The translations under genes and the position numbers were made by a program. This document shows, piece by piece, positions 33,816-43,100 of a stretch of DNA of 64,000 nt (within the stretch, counting starts at the first letter, position 1; every line of letters starts with the position of its first letter). Source of the stretch: an uncultured Acidobacteriota bacterium (GTDB taxonomy: Bacteria; Acidobacteriota; Terriglobia; Bryobacterales; Bryobacteraceae); contig CADEFT010000001.1 in the NCBI GenBank assembly GCA_902826685.1, positions 349,777-413,776 on the forward strand, given 5' to 3'. The notes under the pieces were generated by a model. That model saw nothing but the letters and a program-made list of their open reading frames with translations, did no database searches and was not told the origin of the DNA.

Positions 33816-34984
33816 GCCGAAGACCCCTGTCCGGCGAGCCACTCGGCCGCGATGCGGCGGCGGGAAGGCTTGCCACCGCGCGTTTCATATTTCTCCTGCG
33901 CCCATAGCGCGGCGTTGCGGGCCAGCTTTTCGGCGGCAAACTTCAGCCGCGGCTTCTGAAGACGCGCCCAGACCAGCACCGCCGTGTTCGTGGAAAGCCG
34001 CAGCTTGAACTCCTCGTATCCGCCCAGAAATTCATAGCGGCGGCAGCCCGCCTTGACGCTGTGCGTTACCGCCTCGGCATGACAGACGTAGCCCGGCTTG
34101 AGGCGGTTGTCGGCTTCGTACTTGAAACCGGCCTGGTAGTAATAGACTCTGCCGTCGAGTACAAGGTTGTAGAGAATGCCGACCGTTTCGCCATTACACG
34201 TCGTACGCACCAGTTGAATTTCGCCCGCGTCGAAACGGTTGCGGATCAGGCGTTTGTGAAAGTCGTCAAACCAGGCGTTGGCGAACGCGCCGGTTTCGCC
34301 TTTCTCACGCCAGGACTTCTCGTGCAGGTCCTTCATCTCTTCATAGAAAGCGAGAGCCGTTTCGAGATTCTCCGCTACTTGCGATTCCAGCGGTCCGCGC
34401 TCCCGGTAGAGCTTGTAGGTACGCCGCAATTGCGAGCGCGTATTGCTTCCGAGCGCGGCGGCATAGTCCCCTTTCTTCCGGGCGACAAGGTCGAGATCGA
34501 CATAGGGGGACGGCATGCGATTGAGCACGTTCATCTCACACCCGTCGATCTTTTCGTTGAGTGCCGACCCCGGAAACAGCGACGTATCGAGACCCGAGAG
34601 CCACAATTCGTCCCACTGGCCGGGCAGAAGTTTCACGACTTCTTCCAGGTTTATCGCCGAGTCCGGACGGGTGAGGAACGAGTTGCACTCCACGTATACC
34701 TGATCGTATTGGCGGTTCCCGGTCTCGTTCAATAGATAGGCGGTACTGCGGAATATCTTCCGGCGTATTACTTTCGAGTGGCCCAGAAACGCCGCCATCA
34801 CGGGTTCGCCGTCGCGTTCAAAGACGGCGAGGCGAAGGTCGACGTCCTTGGGCAGGCCTTTTACCCAGTTCTCCATCCAACCCCAGGAAAGGAAGTAGGA
34901 AGGAGCGCCGGAAGCCGTAAGCCGCTTCCAGATGGTCTCGATCTGCGCAAGTTCGGAATGGATGCTGAGGAATCTGATCTGCAT
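33812..34984 (-). CDS. FemAB/BioF2-like GNAT acetyltransferase
   Basis: Protein of 390 residues with the double-GNAT architecture of the CelD/BcsL (BioF2-like) family. The N-half holds YFLSWGWMENW and VMAAFLGHS; the C-half holds SQLRRTYKLYRERG, FYEEMKDLHEKSWREKG, LVRTTCNGETVGILYNLV and KPGYVCHAEAV. Relatives are common in exopolysaccharide loci and are presumed to acylate the polymer or attach amino acids. Donor and acceptor unknown. ATG 34984 is 12 bp after the preceding deacetylase gene. Confidence 0.82.
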   Translation of the reverse strand: MQIRFLSIHSELAQIETIWKRLTASGAPSYFLSWGWMENWVKGLPKDVDLRLAVFERDGEPVMAAFLGHSKVIRRKIFRSTAYLLNETGNRQYDQVYVECNSFLTRPDSAINLEEVVKLLPGQWDELWLSGLDTSLFPGSALNEKIDGCEMNVLNRMPSPYVDLDLVARKKGDYAAALGSNTRSQLRRTYKLYRERGPLESQVAENLETALAFYEEMKDLHEKSWREKGETGAFANAWFDDFHKRLIRNRFDAGEIQLVRTTCNGETVGILYNLVLDGRVYYYQAGFKYEADNRLKPGYVCHAEAVTHSVKAGCRRYEFLGGYEEFKLRLSTNTAVLVWARLQKPRLKFAAEKLARNAALWAQEKYETRGGKPSRRRIAAEWLAGQGSSA

Positions 34985-34996
34985 GGAATCTCTTTC

Positions 34997-36031
34997 TCAC
35001 CGCGCGAGCGCGAGCAGGGGCGCGAGTTTCGCCGCGCCAACCGAATAGGTAGCGTCTTCGCGGTGTAGGCCAAGCATGCCGTCGCGGCGGGGCCGGGCGG
35101 AGCCGCCCTGGGTCAAAAACGCCACATTCGTATTGAGCCCTTCGAGCAGGCGCGAGGTTTCGGAGGAAACGTCGCGGCTCGATCCGTAGGGATAACAGAA
35201 GAGGCGGCGCGGCGCGGGATAGCGCCGGTCGAGCGTTTCGAAGGCCTGCGCTACCTCTTCGGCAAACCGTTTGGGTGGGTCGGCGAAGCGGGTGGAGTGG
35301 GACATGGTGTGATTGGCGATCCACATGCCGCGGCGATGCATCTCATCAAGCTGTTCCCATGTGGCCAGGGGATAGGATGGCGTGCCCGGAAGCACTTTCA
35401 TTTGCATCCGTAGGGAGGCAAAGAGCGCGGCATGATGACTGCTGACGGAGCGGTACACATGCGGCCATAGAAGGTGGTAAGCGGCTTTGCGGCTGGCATC
35501 GTCTCCGATGACAATTTCGAGCGGGAGAGTTTCCATTTCCAGGGCCGTACGCACTTCGAGCGCGATCCGGTGGTGGCCGGCGGCGGCGCCCGCGCAAATA
35601 TCCATCAATTCCAGGCAAGGGATGTTACGCCGCTGTTCGATCAAACCGGGACACACGAAGAAACACGCTTTCAGGCCGCGCTTTTCGAGTTCGGGAAGAG
35701 CGTGCGTATAGGCATCGCGCGTGCCGTCGTCGAAGGTCAGCATGATGGCGCGCGGCGGCAGCGTTCCGGCTTCCAGGCGGTCGAGAAAATCGGCGGGCTC
35801 AAGCGGCGCCATGTGGCGGCAAACGAAATCGAGCACGTTCGAAAAGGAGGATGGTTCGAGGAAGAGGTCCTGACAGACGCCGGGAATGACGGGTACCCCA
35901 ACGTAATGGAAGGTATAAATAAGTCCCACGTTCCCGCCGATTGTTTGATCAGACACGAAACGCGTGAGGGCTGGCCACAACATGTGGCCAAGCAGAGACT
36001 TCATGACAGGTCGTGGGCTTAGGCTGGTCAT
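34997..36031 (-). CDS. Polysaccharide deacetylase (CE4/NodB domain)
   Basis: Protein of about 344 residues. The NodB core has IMLTFDDGTRDAYTHALP with the metal-binding Asp pair, WIANHTMSHSTRFA with the HxxxH ligand motif and RLFCYPYGSSRDVS. CE4 enzymes strip N-acetyl groups from GlcNAc-type residues in a metal-dependent way. No clear signal peptide is present, so it may act at the cytoplasmic face or on lipid-linked intermediates. The start is uncertain: ATG 36031 and ATG 36004 are both in frame and neither has a strong ribosome-binding site. Confidence 0.88.
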   Translation of the reverse strand: MTSLSPRPVMKSLLGHMLWPALTRFVSDQTIGGNVGLIYTFHYVGVPVIPGVCQDLFLEPSSFSNVLDFVCRHMAPLEPADFLDRLEAGTLPPRAIMLTFDDGTRDAYTHALPELEKRGLKACFFVCPGLIEQRRNIPCLELMDICAGAAAGHHRIALEVRTALEMETLPLEIVIGDDASRKAAYHLLWPHVYRSVSSHHAALFASLRMQMKVLPGTPSYPLATWEQLDEMHRRGMWIANHTMSHSTRFADPPKRFAEEVAQAFETLDRRYPAPRRLFCYPYGSSRDVSSETSRLLEGLNTNVAFLTQGGSARPRRDGMLGLHREDATYSVGAAKLAPLLALAR

Positions 36032-36073
36032 AAGAGATTTGATCTGCCGGCTTCAGGCGAGGACGGCATTGCC

Positions 36074-37486
36074 TTACGCGGGCGTCCCCTCACCTTCAAA
36101 CATCGGCCGGGGCGTGGAATCAGCCCCGGCCGAACTTACTCTGGCCACACGATAGACGGTGCGCCGCATGCGCAACAGCGCCAGGCCGAGAAACATTCCC
36201 GTGGCGCCATCGATGGCGGGCACGCTGAGGGCGACCGTGAAATAGGCAACGGCTCCAAGCAGCGGCACGGGCTCATTGAATTCGCGCGCATAGTACCAGG
36301 CGCGGCGCAGCGCGAAGCCCGCGAAGACGGTAAGCAGCAGCAGGCCGAGGAAGCCGAGTTCGGCGCCCAATTGCAGATAGAGCGAGTGCAAGGCGAGGTA
36401 ACGTCCGGCATATTCCGCCGCGACATGGCGTGCCATGCCGGGGCCGTGTCCCCAGAGAGGGGAATCGGCGAGGATGGCGGGAAACGCTTCCCACTGTTCG
36501 GCGCGGCCGGTGGTGCGCTTGGCCATCGTCACATCGCCGCCGAAGGTTTTTTCGAGATACCAGGAAAGCGTGGAGCCTTGCTCGGTCTGCGTAAAGACGG
36601 CGGCCACCAGCAGGAGCCCGAGCATATAGAGGATGAGCGCTGGACGTTGTTTGCGGTCAAAGGCGAAGATGACGATGAGGCCGGCGATGGCCATGAGCCA
36701 CGATCCGCGCGAAGTGGAAAGCAACAGCGCCATGCCGGACAGGCCGACCAGAAGGCCGCGCCACAGAGGGCTATCCTTCAGCAGAATCCAGCGGCCGTTA
36801 CCGGCGATCGACAACAGGAACAACAGCGCGGCCGGCACGCCAAAAGAGATGGGGTTGCCGATGAGATCGCCGCCGACGGTGGCGAATCCCAGGCGTTCGC
36901 CGTAGCCCATCAACGAGCCCCCTTGCAGCAGGATGCCGAGGCCGACGCCAAGCAGTGCCGTGCGGAACGTGGATTGTTCGGAATAGAGCAGCGTGATACC
37001 GGCGATCGAAAGCGAAAGCTCAAGCGCGCGCAGATTGGCGCTGTAGTCGGTGGTGATGAGGAAAGAGAGCCACCAATAGAGGACGCTGAACCCGATGAGA
37101 CCCATCACCAGCCGGTCGCGCAGCATCTGGCGGACTTCGTTGCGCCGGAATTCGGCCCACAACAACAAGGCGAAGAGATAGAAAACCTGCGGCGAATTAT
37201 AGAAAAAGTAGTTGCGGAAGACGCCCATCGCGGGCAGCGTCGCCAGCAGCAATCCGGAGACGCGATGCGGCTGTTTGTGCACCCAATGCCAGAGGAAGAA
37301 CACGGCCAGCAGCCCGTAGTACCAGACCGCGGCCGCGGAGGGTCTGCCTGAAGCGACGATCGCCCAGGCGGGCACCAGGAGAGCCAGAACCTCATACAAC
37401 AGTCCCTTATCGAGCGACAGGGAGGCGGCCGCGCGCGGCGCCGCGAAGGTTTGCGGAATCGGAATGGGGAAGGTTGTAGCGCTCAT
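36074..37486 (-). CDS. O-antigen ligase / Wzy-type polymerase
   Basis: The 470-residue polytopic membrane protein has about eleven hydrophobic helices. The Wzy_C signature is clear: LLLSTSRGSWLMAIAGL, then a long periplasmic loop with TTGRAEQWEAF, SPLWGHGPGMARH and HSLYLQLGAELGFLGLL, including the catalytic-type Arg and His residues of O-antigen ligases and polymerases. It joins glycan repeat units to each other or to lipid A/another carrier; sequence alone does not decide between the two. No Wzx-type flippase was found in the window, which favours a ligase working with the ABC exporter or an unusual arrangement. Confidence 0.87.
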   Translation of the reverse strand: MSATTFPIPIPQTFAAPRAAASLSLDKGLLYEVLALLVPAWAIVASGRPSAAAVWYYGLLAVFFLWHWVHKQPHRVSGLLLATLPAMGVFRNYFFYNSPQVFYLFALLLWAEFRRNEVRQMLRDRLVMGLIGFSVLYWWLSFLITTDYSANLRALELSLSIAGITLLYSEQSTFRTALLGVGLGILLQGGSLMGYGERLGFATVGGDLIGNPISFGVPAALLFLLSIAGNGRWILLKDSPLWRGLLVGLSGMALLLSTSRGSWLMAIAGLIVIFAFDRKQRPALILYMLGLLLVAAVFTQTEQGSTLSWYLEKTFGGDVTMAKRTTGRAEQWEAFPAILADSPLWGHGPGMARHVAAEYAGRYLALHSLYLQLGAELGFLGLLLLTVFAGFALRRAWYYAREFNEPVPLLGAVAYFTVALSVPAIDGATGMFLGLALLRMRRTVYRVARVSSAGADSTPRPMFEGEGTPA

Positions 37487-37491
37487 TGGGT

Positions 37492-38559
37492 TCAGCTCAC
37501 TATTCCGGCTTTTCCCTGCGGGCAGCCGAGCACATACCGGCGCGCGGCCGGGGGCTCCTCATAACGAGGCGGACGGACCAGGCATTCCACGGCGCCGAAA
37601 GCGAGGCCGCCGGCGCGGGCGGCCGGAGCCAGGCTCCAGGGACGCCGCAGCCAGGTGACGCCCTCCATGGCCACCTGGAAGGCGATATCGAGCCAGAACT
37701 TCCGCACATACTCGGGTTCGGCGTCGGGCGTGTGGCGCTTCCAGATGAAGTATTTGTTGACCACATCCATGCGGCCTCGCGCGAAATGAAGCGGGCGGCC
37801 GCCGGCGGCGTGCAGGTGAAGGATATGGGCGTCGCCGCAGCACACAAGTTTCCAGCGGCGCGCCGCGCGCAGCGACATCTCGACATCCTCGCCCTGCGAG
37901 TAGCCTTCGAAATATTCCGAGAATCGCTCGGTGCGGAAAACTTCGCGGCGCCAGGCGCTGGCGCCTCCGGCGACGATATCGACATCGATGGTGCCGGTGA
38001 ACGGCTTCATGAGCCCGCGCGGCAGGGAAGTACAGGTGCGGTAGTAACGCATCGGCGGGATGTTGCGGTCCACCAGTCCGAGCGCCAGCCGCAGCTTCCA
38101 GCGTCCGGCGATGGGGTGATCCATTTCGTTGACGATGCAGGCGCCCACCACCCCGATGCGGCGCGCCGTGTCTTCGGCGAACACGCGGCGGATATGGGCG
38201 AAATAGCCGGGCTTGGGAACCGTGTCGTCGTCGAAGTAGAAGAGGAAGTCTCCACTGCTGGTGTCGATACCGGCGTTGCGCTGCCGCGTCAGGCCCGGCT
38301 TGCTATGGGCGTAGACAAGGTCGAAGCGCAGGGGCTTGCCTTCGGCCCAGCGGCGAAGCTGCTCGCTGAGCGCGCCGGAAGGATGACCATCCACCACCAC
38401 GACTTCCCCGGGCTGATCGGGCAGGCCCGCAATCGCTTCCAACAGACGGATCACCATCTCAAGCCGGTTGTAGGTGGGGATGATGGCGGAGCAGTCCTCC
38501 AGACGCCCGATGCGGCCTCCGGCGATACGCCAGCCTGCGAGCATTTGCACTTCAGGCAT
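37492..38559 (-). CDS. GT2-family glycosyltransferase
   Basis: Cytoplasmic GT-A enzyme of 355 residues. The nucleotide-binding fold begins CSAIIPTYNRLEMVIRLL, followed by VVVDGHPSG, GLTRQRNAGID, the FYFDDDT metal-binding DDD motif and YSQGEDVEMSLRA, the ED motif supplying the catalytic base. C-terminal amphipathic segments may hold it to the membrane. It overlaps the upstream GT4 gene by 8 bp and precedes the ligase gene by 5 bp. Confidence 0.9.
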   Translation of the reverse strand: MPEVQMLAGWRIAGGRIGRLEDCSAIIPTYNRLEMVIRLLEAIAGLPDQPGEVVVVDGHPSGALSEQLRRWAEGKPLRFDLVYAHSKPGLTRQRNAGIDTSSGDFLFYFDDDTVPKPGYFAHIRRVFAEDTARRIGVVGACIVNEMDHPIAGRWKLRLALGLVDRNIPPMRYYRTCTSLPRGLMKPFTGTIDVDIVAGGASAWRREVFRTERFSEYFEGYSQGEDVEMSLRAARRWKLVCCGDAHILHLHAAGGRPLHFARGRMDVVNKYFIWKRHTPDAEPEYVRKFWLDIAFQVAMEGVTWLRRPWSLAPAARAGGLAFGAVECLVRPPRYEEPPAARRYVLGCPQGKAGIVS

Positions 38560-39739
38560 GGGCGGTCAACCTCACTCGCGCCAATGCGCGGAACTGCGAC
38601 GAGGACTGGCGGTAGCAATCGATGCAGCCGCGGTAAAAGCTTTCATGCTGGCCGATGAGCGCCTGGCGGGAAAACCGGGCGCGAATCATTGCGGCGCCGG
38701 CTTCGGAAAGCCGTTCCGCCAGCGCGGTTTCATTCAGCAGCCGCAGAATCGCGGCGGCGATTTCCGATGGTTCGGAAGGCTCTACCAGCAGGCCGTTTTC
38801 TTCGGGCGTAATCAATTCCGGTCCGCTGTGGCGCTTGGAGAAAATCACGGGGCAGCCTTCGGCCATGGCTTCGAGCGGTACCAGGCTGAAGGCTTCCGAG
38901 AACGAGGGGAAGACGGCCGCGCGGCAGGAGCGGAAAGCTTCCGCCACTTGTTCGCGGGTCACATGCCCGTGGAAAACGACCGAGCGCAGCGCTTCGGGGC
39001 TGAGCAGCGAGAGAAGATGCTCGCGCATGGAGGCGCCACCTTCGATGGTCGCGTCCTTTCCAAACAGATGCAGTTCGGCGCCGGGGGCCGCGCGCATCAC
39101 TTCGTTCCAGGCCTGCATCAGGGGTATGACACCCTTTTTCGCCACCAGGCTGCCGGCGAACACGATGCGCGTCTTCGATCGCGGTTGATTCGACGGCGCG
39201 GCGGGAACGTCCACGAAGTTGTAAAGCACGCGCGGACGGGTGGCATGCCCTCCGAACAACTTCTCCGTCATCGCCGCCGTGTAACGGCTGGTGGATGAGC
39301 AATAGTCGGCGCGGTGAAACGAATTGCTCTCGATCAGGCAGGCCGGCTTCGAAGCGGTCTGGTTCATCTCGCGGGCGAAATAGGTAAGCGAGCCATGCAG
39401 GCGCGCGACGACCGGAACCGGCAGACCCGGCCAGCCGGCGGCCATGCCTTCCCAGTCGGCCACTTCGACGCAATCGATCTCGCCGCGCCGCGCCCAATCG
39501 GCGACCGTCTTGTAGAGAAGGCGCCGGTCGTGAATCCAGCCGAGTTTGCCGGCGGCTTTGGGGAGCCGGTAAACCGACACGCCACGATCCTGTTCGACGG
39601 GGCCGCTTTCCGGATATACGCCCACGACGCGCACCTGATGTCCGCGTGCGGCAAACGCACGGCCGAAGACCTGGGTGGTGGATCCGATTCCGCCGTGGCG
39701 GAAGGGAGGATATTCCGAGCAGACGTAACAGAGATTCAT
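38552..39739 (-). CDS. GT4-family glycosyltransferase
   Basis: The 395-residue GT-B enzyme starts at ATG 39739 (MNLCYVCSEYPPFRHGGIGS, the acceptor-domain Gly loop of GT4). Later landmarks are VARLHGSLTYF, RIVFAGSLVAKKGVIPLMQA, LHLFGKDA and AVFPSFSEAFSLVPLEAMAEG with the donor-binding Glu residues. A longer in-frame start would extend antisense-like Arg/Pro-rich sequence and is rejected. ATGA overlap with the upstream methyltransferase-like gene. Donor sugar not assignable. Confidence 0.9.
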   Translation of the reverse strand: MNLCYVCSEYPPFRHGGIGSTTQVFGRAFAARGHQVRVVGVYPESGPVEQDRGVSVYRLPKAAGKLGWIHDRRLLYKTVADWARRGEIDCVEVADWEGMAAGWPGLPVPVVARLHGSLTYFAREMNQTASKPACLIESNSFHRADYCSSTSRYTAAMTEKLFGGHATRPRVLYNFVDVPAAPSNQPRSKTRIVFAGSLVAKKGVIPLMQAWNEVMRAAPGAELHLFGKDATIEGGASMREHLLSLLSPEALRSVVFHGHVTREQVAEAFRSCRAAVFPSFSEAFSLVPLEAMAEGCPVIFSKRHSGPELITPEENGLLVEPSEPSEIAAAILRLLNETALAERLSEAGAAMIRARFSRQALIGQHESFYRGCIDCYRQSSSQFRALARVRLTAHA

Positions 39740-40731
39740 TTCGACCTCCGCCAAAGCGCGGAAAAGACGTTGCCGTCCATGGGATATTGCGCCTTCAACC
39801 CGGCGTTCACGTTCTGCCATCGAAGCGGCAGGTGATTGGGATTCTGCTTGCCCAGATGGCGCGCCGAAGAAATCCATTCCAGACGGAACTCGCCGAGCGC
39901 TTCCGCCACTTCCTCCCAGTCGAGGCCATCGCCGCCCAGCGGATGGCGGCCCGGCGTCTCGTCGGGAAAGAACGGATCGGTGATGCGATTGATTTCCTTG
40001 AGCGTCAGACGGCCGCGCAGATTGAGGCGCTGGCGCAGCATCAGATTCACTTTGCGTTCGAACGAATCGGTTTCCCTGGCCGCCACACCGAGGGCGGCAG
40101 CGAAACGGCCAAGATAGAAGAGCGGATTGGCGCACTGGCGCAGCGTGCGCCGCTGGGCTTCGCTCACGTTCATGGTTTCAAACGCGCGTTGCACTTCCTG
40201 GTTGGCCCAGAAACGGCGGTTGGGTTCGTTTCCCATCACGTAGCTGCCGTGCCGGCCGGTGCACAGGCGGATGAACCGGCAGAAACCTTCCTGATCGAGG
40301 AAGTAGTGCGCCAGGGAATGCGTGACCACCAGGTCGAAGGTGCCTGGGGCGATGCCGTAGATGGTTTCCGGTTCGAGATCGAGCCGCGCGATACGGGCTC
40401 CGGCTCCCAGCACCTCGCGCGCGACCGTCGCGGCGTACTCGGAATCGCGGCCCGGCACATCGTTGCCGGCGCCAATCACCAGAACGGATGCCTGCACCGG
40501 GGAGCGCTCGCTGGCCTGCGCCAGCGCGCCTCTGAAATCTTCGAATGACGGACACTCGCGGAACCCGACGATCAAGTGACCGCCCGCCGAGGGCGGACGC
40601 GCGTCGAGGAACGCGCGCTGCACGGCGACGACGAACTCGGCGGGCTCCATCGCGACGCCGGTGCGTTCGAGCATCCGCCGCAGCAGAGCTTCGTCCGCTT
40701 CCCGGAAGCGCTGTCCGAGGGTGGCTTTCAT
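39736..40731 (-). CDS. SAM-dependent methyltransferase-like protein
   Basis: The 331-residue protein has a Rossmann methyltransferase core: SVLVIGAGNDVPGRDSEY (a variant motif I), ARIARLDLEPETIYGI (post-I acidic strand) and FDLVVTHSLAHYFLD (motif IV-like). The flanking helical regions have no obvious assignment. It could methylate a sugar in the glycan or cap chain ends. Motif I is atypical, so function is uncertain. It starts at ATG 40731 with an ATGA overlap with the upstream gene and ends with one into the GT4 gene. Confidence 0.68.
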   Translation of the reverse strand: MKATLGQRFREADEALLRRMLERTGVAMEPAEFVVAVQRAFLDARPPSAGGHLIVGFRECPSFEDFRGALAQASERSPVQASVLVIGAGNDVPGRDSEYAATVAREVLGAGARIARLDLEPETIYGIAPGTFDLVVTHSLAHYFLDQEGFCRFIRLCTGRHGSYVMGNEPNRRFWANQEVQRAFETMNVSEAQRRTLRQCANPLFYLGRFAAALGVAARETDSFERKVNLMLRQRLNLRGRLTLKEINRITDPFFPDETPGRHPLGGDGLDWEEVAEALGEFRLEWISSARHLGKQNPNHLPLRWQNVNAGLKAQYPMDGNVFSALWRRSK

Positions 40732-42164
40732 ACGGCTGCGGTGAGCACCATTTCCGGCGTCCGCTGGCGGCCGCCGCCAATCCGCTCGAGGGCGTCTTTG
40801 ATACGGCGGCTCGATTGGCCGAGCGGCACGTTCACCTGCTGTTCGACCAGTCGCTTGCGGCCCTCGCGGTCGAGGCCGGGGTTGTCGAGATAGGCGTTGA
40901 CGAACTCCGCCAGTTGCTCCCGGCTGCGCGCGATGCGCGATGCGCCGAACCGGATCACCGGCTGGAAGTGGTCGTACTTGTAGTAATACTCGTAGACCGG
41001 CATGCCGAACAGCGGCGGATCGTTCACGTCGAAGGCGGTATTGACCACCGGACGATCGTGCAATCCGAAGTCGAGCGTCATGGTCGACCCGAGGTTGATG
41101 TTCATGTCGGCGTGCGCCGTGAGATTGGCCAGAAACTGCGTGTCGTTGGCCGTGGGGATGATCTTCGACCAGTGGCCGGGATCGGTGAACAGCCATTCCG
41201 GCTGGCAGTAAAGAATCTCCGGATAGGCTTCGCGGACTTTCTTATAGCGCGCTCCGTCGTCGACCGGGACGGGGCGAACCAGCAACTGCGGATTGCCTTT
41301 GATGGCGCCGGAGCGGATGAGTTGCAGGATGGCTTCGACATGCAGTGGATCTTCCGGACAGGTTCCGGCGTCTCCGCCCGAGAAACAGATCAGCTTGCGC
41401 GACGGGTCGGCGCCAACGCGGCGGAAGAATTCCTCGCGCGTCCACTGGATGGAGGGATCGCCATAGGGATCGAATTGCGGCGTGCCGACGACATGAATGC
41501 GGTCCGCGGTCACGCGCGGATAGAAGCGCGTCAACTCTTCGGCCATATAGTCGCTCCACACGAAGTAGTGGTCGAAGGGAGCGACGATGCGGCCTTTGCT
41601 TGAGAGGTTGTCCCAACTGAAGATGAAACTCGCCGTGGGAATCCCCAACTGCCGCGCGGCGAGGACGGCCGGTGCGATGGAGGCCGGGCGCTGGTGGGAA
41701 CAGAACAGAACGTCGGGGCGGAAGGCTTCGAATTCACGGCGGTAGTAGGCGATCTCCGGCCGCCGGTCGACCGCGGCGCAATGCAGATCGTCGAGCCGGT
41801 CCACCAGGCCGAGCGCCGAGGCGGTGCGGCCGGCGAACTTTGAAGCGTTCAGGTAAGCGCGGCTGCCGAAAGATCCTTTCGCCTTGCGGGCCAGAGCGCG
41901 CTGCATGGAAGCCGTATTGGCCGAATACATGTGCGCGTAGGACAGGGCGTACTGCAGCGCCGTGGTGACGTGATCGGGATTGTAGGGGATCATCGGCCGC
42001 CAGGTGACGCTTTCGGGCGCGGGCCCGGCGTACTGGGGCAGCACGTGATCCGGCATGACGTGATAGACCGCGATCTCGGCCGAGCGGTTCAGCTCATGCA
42101 GGAACTTGCCGATGATGAAGTTCCGGACGCCTACGCCGTCCGGGATGAGAATGGCTACTTTCAC
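40728..42164 (-). CDS. GT-B-fold glycosyl/glycerophosphate-transferase-like protein
   Basis: The 478-residue protein starts at GTG 42164 (VKVAILIPDGVGVRNFIIGK). The N-terminal half resembles surface-carbohydrate GT-B proteins, with FCSHQRPASIAPAVLAA and FIFSWDNLSSKGRI. The C-terminal half has GTPQFDPY, LLVRPVPVDDGARYKKV and the late NINLGSTMTLDFGLHDRPVV. That segment resembles the GST...E/D-A donor region of CDP-glycerol glycerophosphotransferase and UDP-sugar GT-B enzymes. It is probably a transferase building or priming the glycan; the exact family is not certain. Confidence 0.7.
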   Translation of the reverse strand: MKVAILIPDGVGVRNFIIGKFLHELNRSAEIAVYHVMPDHVLPQYAGPAPESVTWRPMIPYNPDHVTTALQYALSYAHMYSANTASMQRALARKAKGSFGSRAYLNASKFAGRTASALGLVDRLDDLHCAAVDRRPEIAYYRREFEAFRPDVLFCSHQRPASIAPAVLAARQLGIPTASFIFSWDNLSSKGRIVAPFDHYFVWSDYMAEELTRFYPRVTADRIHVVGTPQFDPYGDPSIQWTREEFFRRVGADPSRKLICFSGGDAGTCPEDPLHVEAILQLIRSGAIKGNPQLLVRPVPVDDGARYKKVREAYPEILYCQPEWLFTDPGHWSKIIPTANDTQFLANLTAHADMNINLGSTMTLDFGLHDRPVVNTAFDVNDPPLFGMPVYEYYYKYDHFQPVIRFGASRIARSREQLAEFVNAYLDNPGLDREGRKRLVEQQVNVPLGQSSRRIKDALERIGGGRQRTPEMVLTAAV

Positions 42165-42170
42165 TCGGAG

Positions 42171-43043
42171 CTACCTCGGTTTCCGGAACATCAGCAGTTG
42201 GCAGGAAGCGAGACCCGGCAGGGTCTTCAGCATGGGCCGCATTCCCAGAGCCCGCTTGATGGCGTGATGGAACCGGTAGGCCGGAATCACCAGTCCGCTT
42301 TCGAGCGATTTGCTCGCAAACACCGGGTGATAGCCGTTGGCCGGGATGGAGACGGCGCCGGCGATACCCATCTCGCTCAGCAGGCGCACGTAGTATTCGC
42401 CGTCGTAGTCGTTGCGCGGGCACTCTTCCTCAAGGGCGGTGAGGCGCGCGCCGCGATGCGGCCGGATGAGCGACTTGACCGGCTTGGGAATCAGGCGCGA
42501 CGCCAGCCGCCACGGAGCGAACAGCGCATCGGCCAGCAGACGTTTGCCGTCGCCCGATTCCGGGATGATCAGCCCGTAATGCAGGCCGCCCGGCGCAAGC
42601 AGCCGGACGCTTTCCTCGAGCAGCGCCTTCGGGTGCTCGAAATGTTCGATCAGCCCGATACTGAGAATGCAATCGAAACTGGCGGCGGGGAGCCCGGTTG
42701 CACGGGCATCGCCCACGAGAGTTCTGGGCTTTCGAAGACCCGCCTTATGAAAGTTTTTCTCCGCCACGCGCAGGCCGACCGGAGACAGATCGAGCATCGT
42801 CACGTCGCAGCCCCTGGAGGCCAGGTACATGGAAGCGGTGCCGCGGCCGGCGCCCAGTTCCAGGTAGCGGCCGGCGGCCGCCTTTTCGCCCATCAGCGAC
42901 CATAGATCCTCGAAGTAGCAGCGCGCCCAAAGCTGATGAATCGTCTTCGGCGTTCCGGTGGTGTAAAGCTGGATATGATCGTCTTCCAGCGCTTCCCACG
43001 CTTCATCCCAACTAAGCGCCCTGTCTTGCATTTCTGCCGGCAT
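42171..43043 (-). CDS. Class I SAM-dependent methyltransferase
   Basis: The 290-residue protein has clear motifs: YLELGAGRGTASMYLA (motif I), VTMLDLSPVGLRVAE (post-I), FDCILSIGLIEHFEHPKALL (motif IV, with the EHFEH seen in small-molecule methyltransferases) and RLLAPGGLHYGL (motif VI region). It should O- or N-methylate a sugar or lipid-linked precursor in the cytoplasm. It lies between the Wzt-type ATPase gene (57-bp gap) and the GT-B gene (6 bp). Confidence 0.87.
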   Translation of the reverse strand: MPAEMQDRALSWDEAWEALEDDHIQLYTTGTPKTIHQLWARCYFEDLWSLMGEKAAAGRYLELGAGRGTASMYLASRGCDVTMLDLSPVGLRVAEKNFHKAGLRKPRTLVGDARATGLPAASFDCILSIGLIEHFEHPKALLEESVRLLAPGGLHYGLIIPESGDGKRLLADALFAPWRLASRLIPKPVKSLIRPHRGARLTALEEECPRNDYDGEYYVRLLSEMGIAGAVSIPANGYHPVFASKSLESGLVIPAYRFHHAIKRALGMRPMLKTLPGLASCQLLMFRKPR

Positions 43044-43100
43044 CGTTCCTCCGAAAACAGCTTCTCAACTGGCGGTGTTTGCGAACATCGGGGCTTGGTA

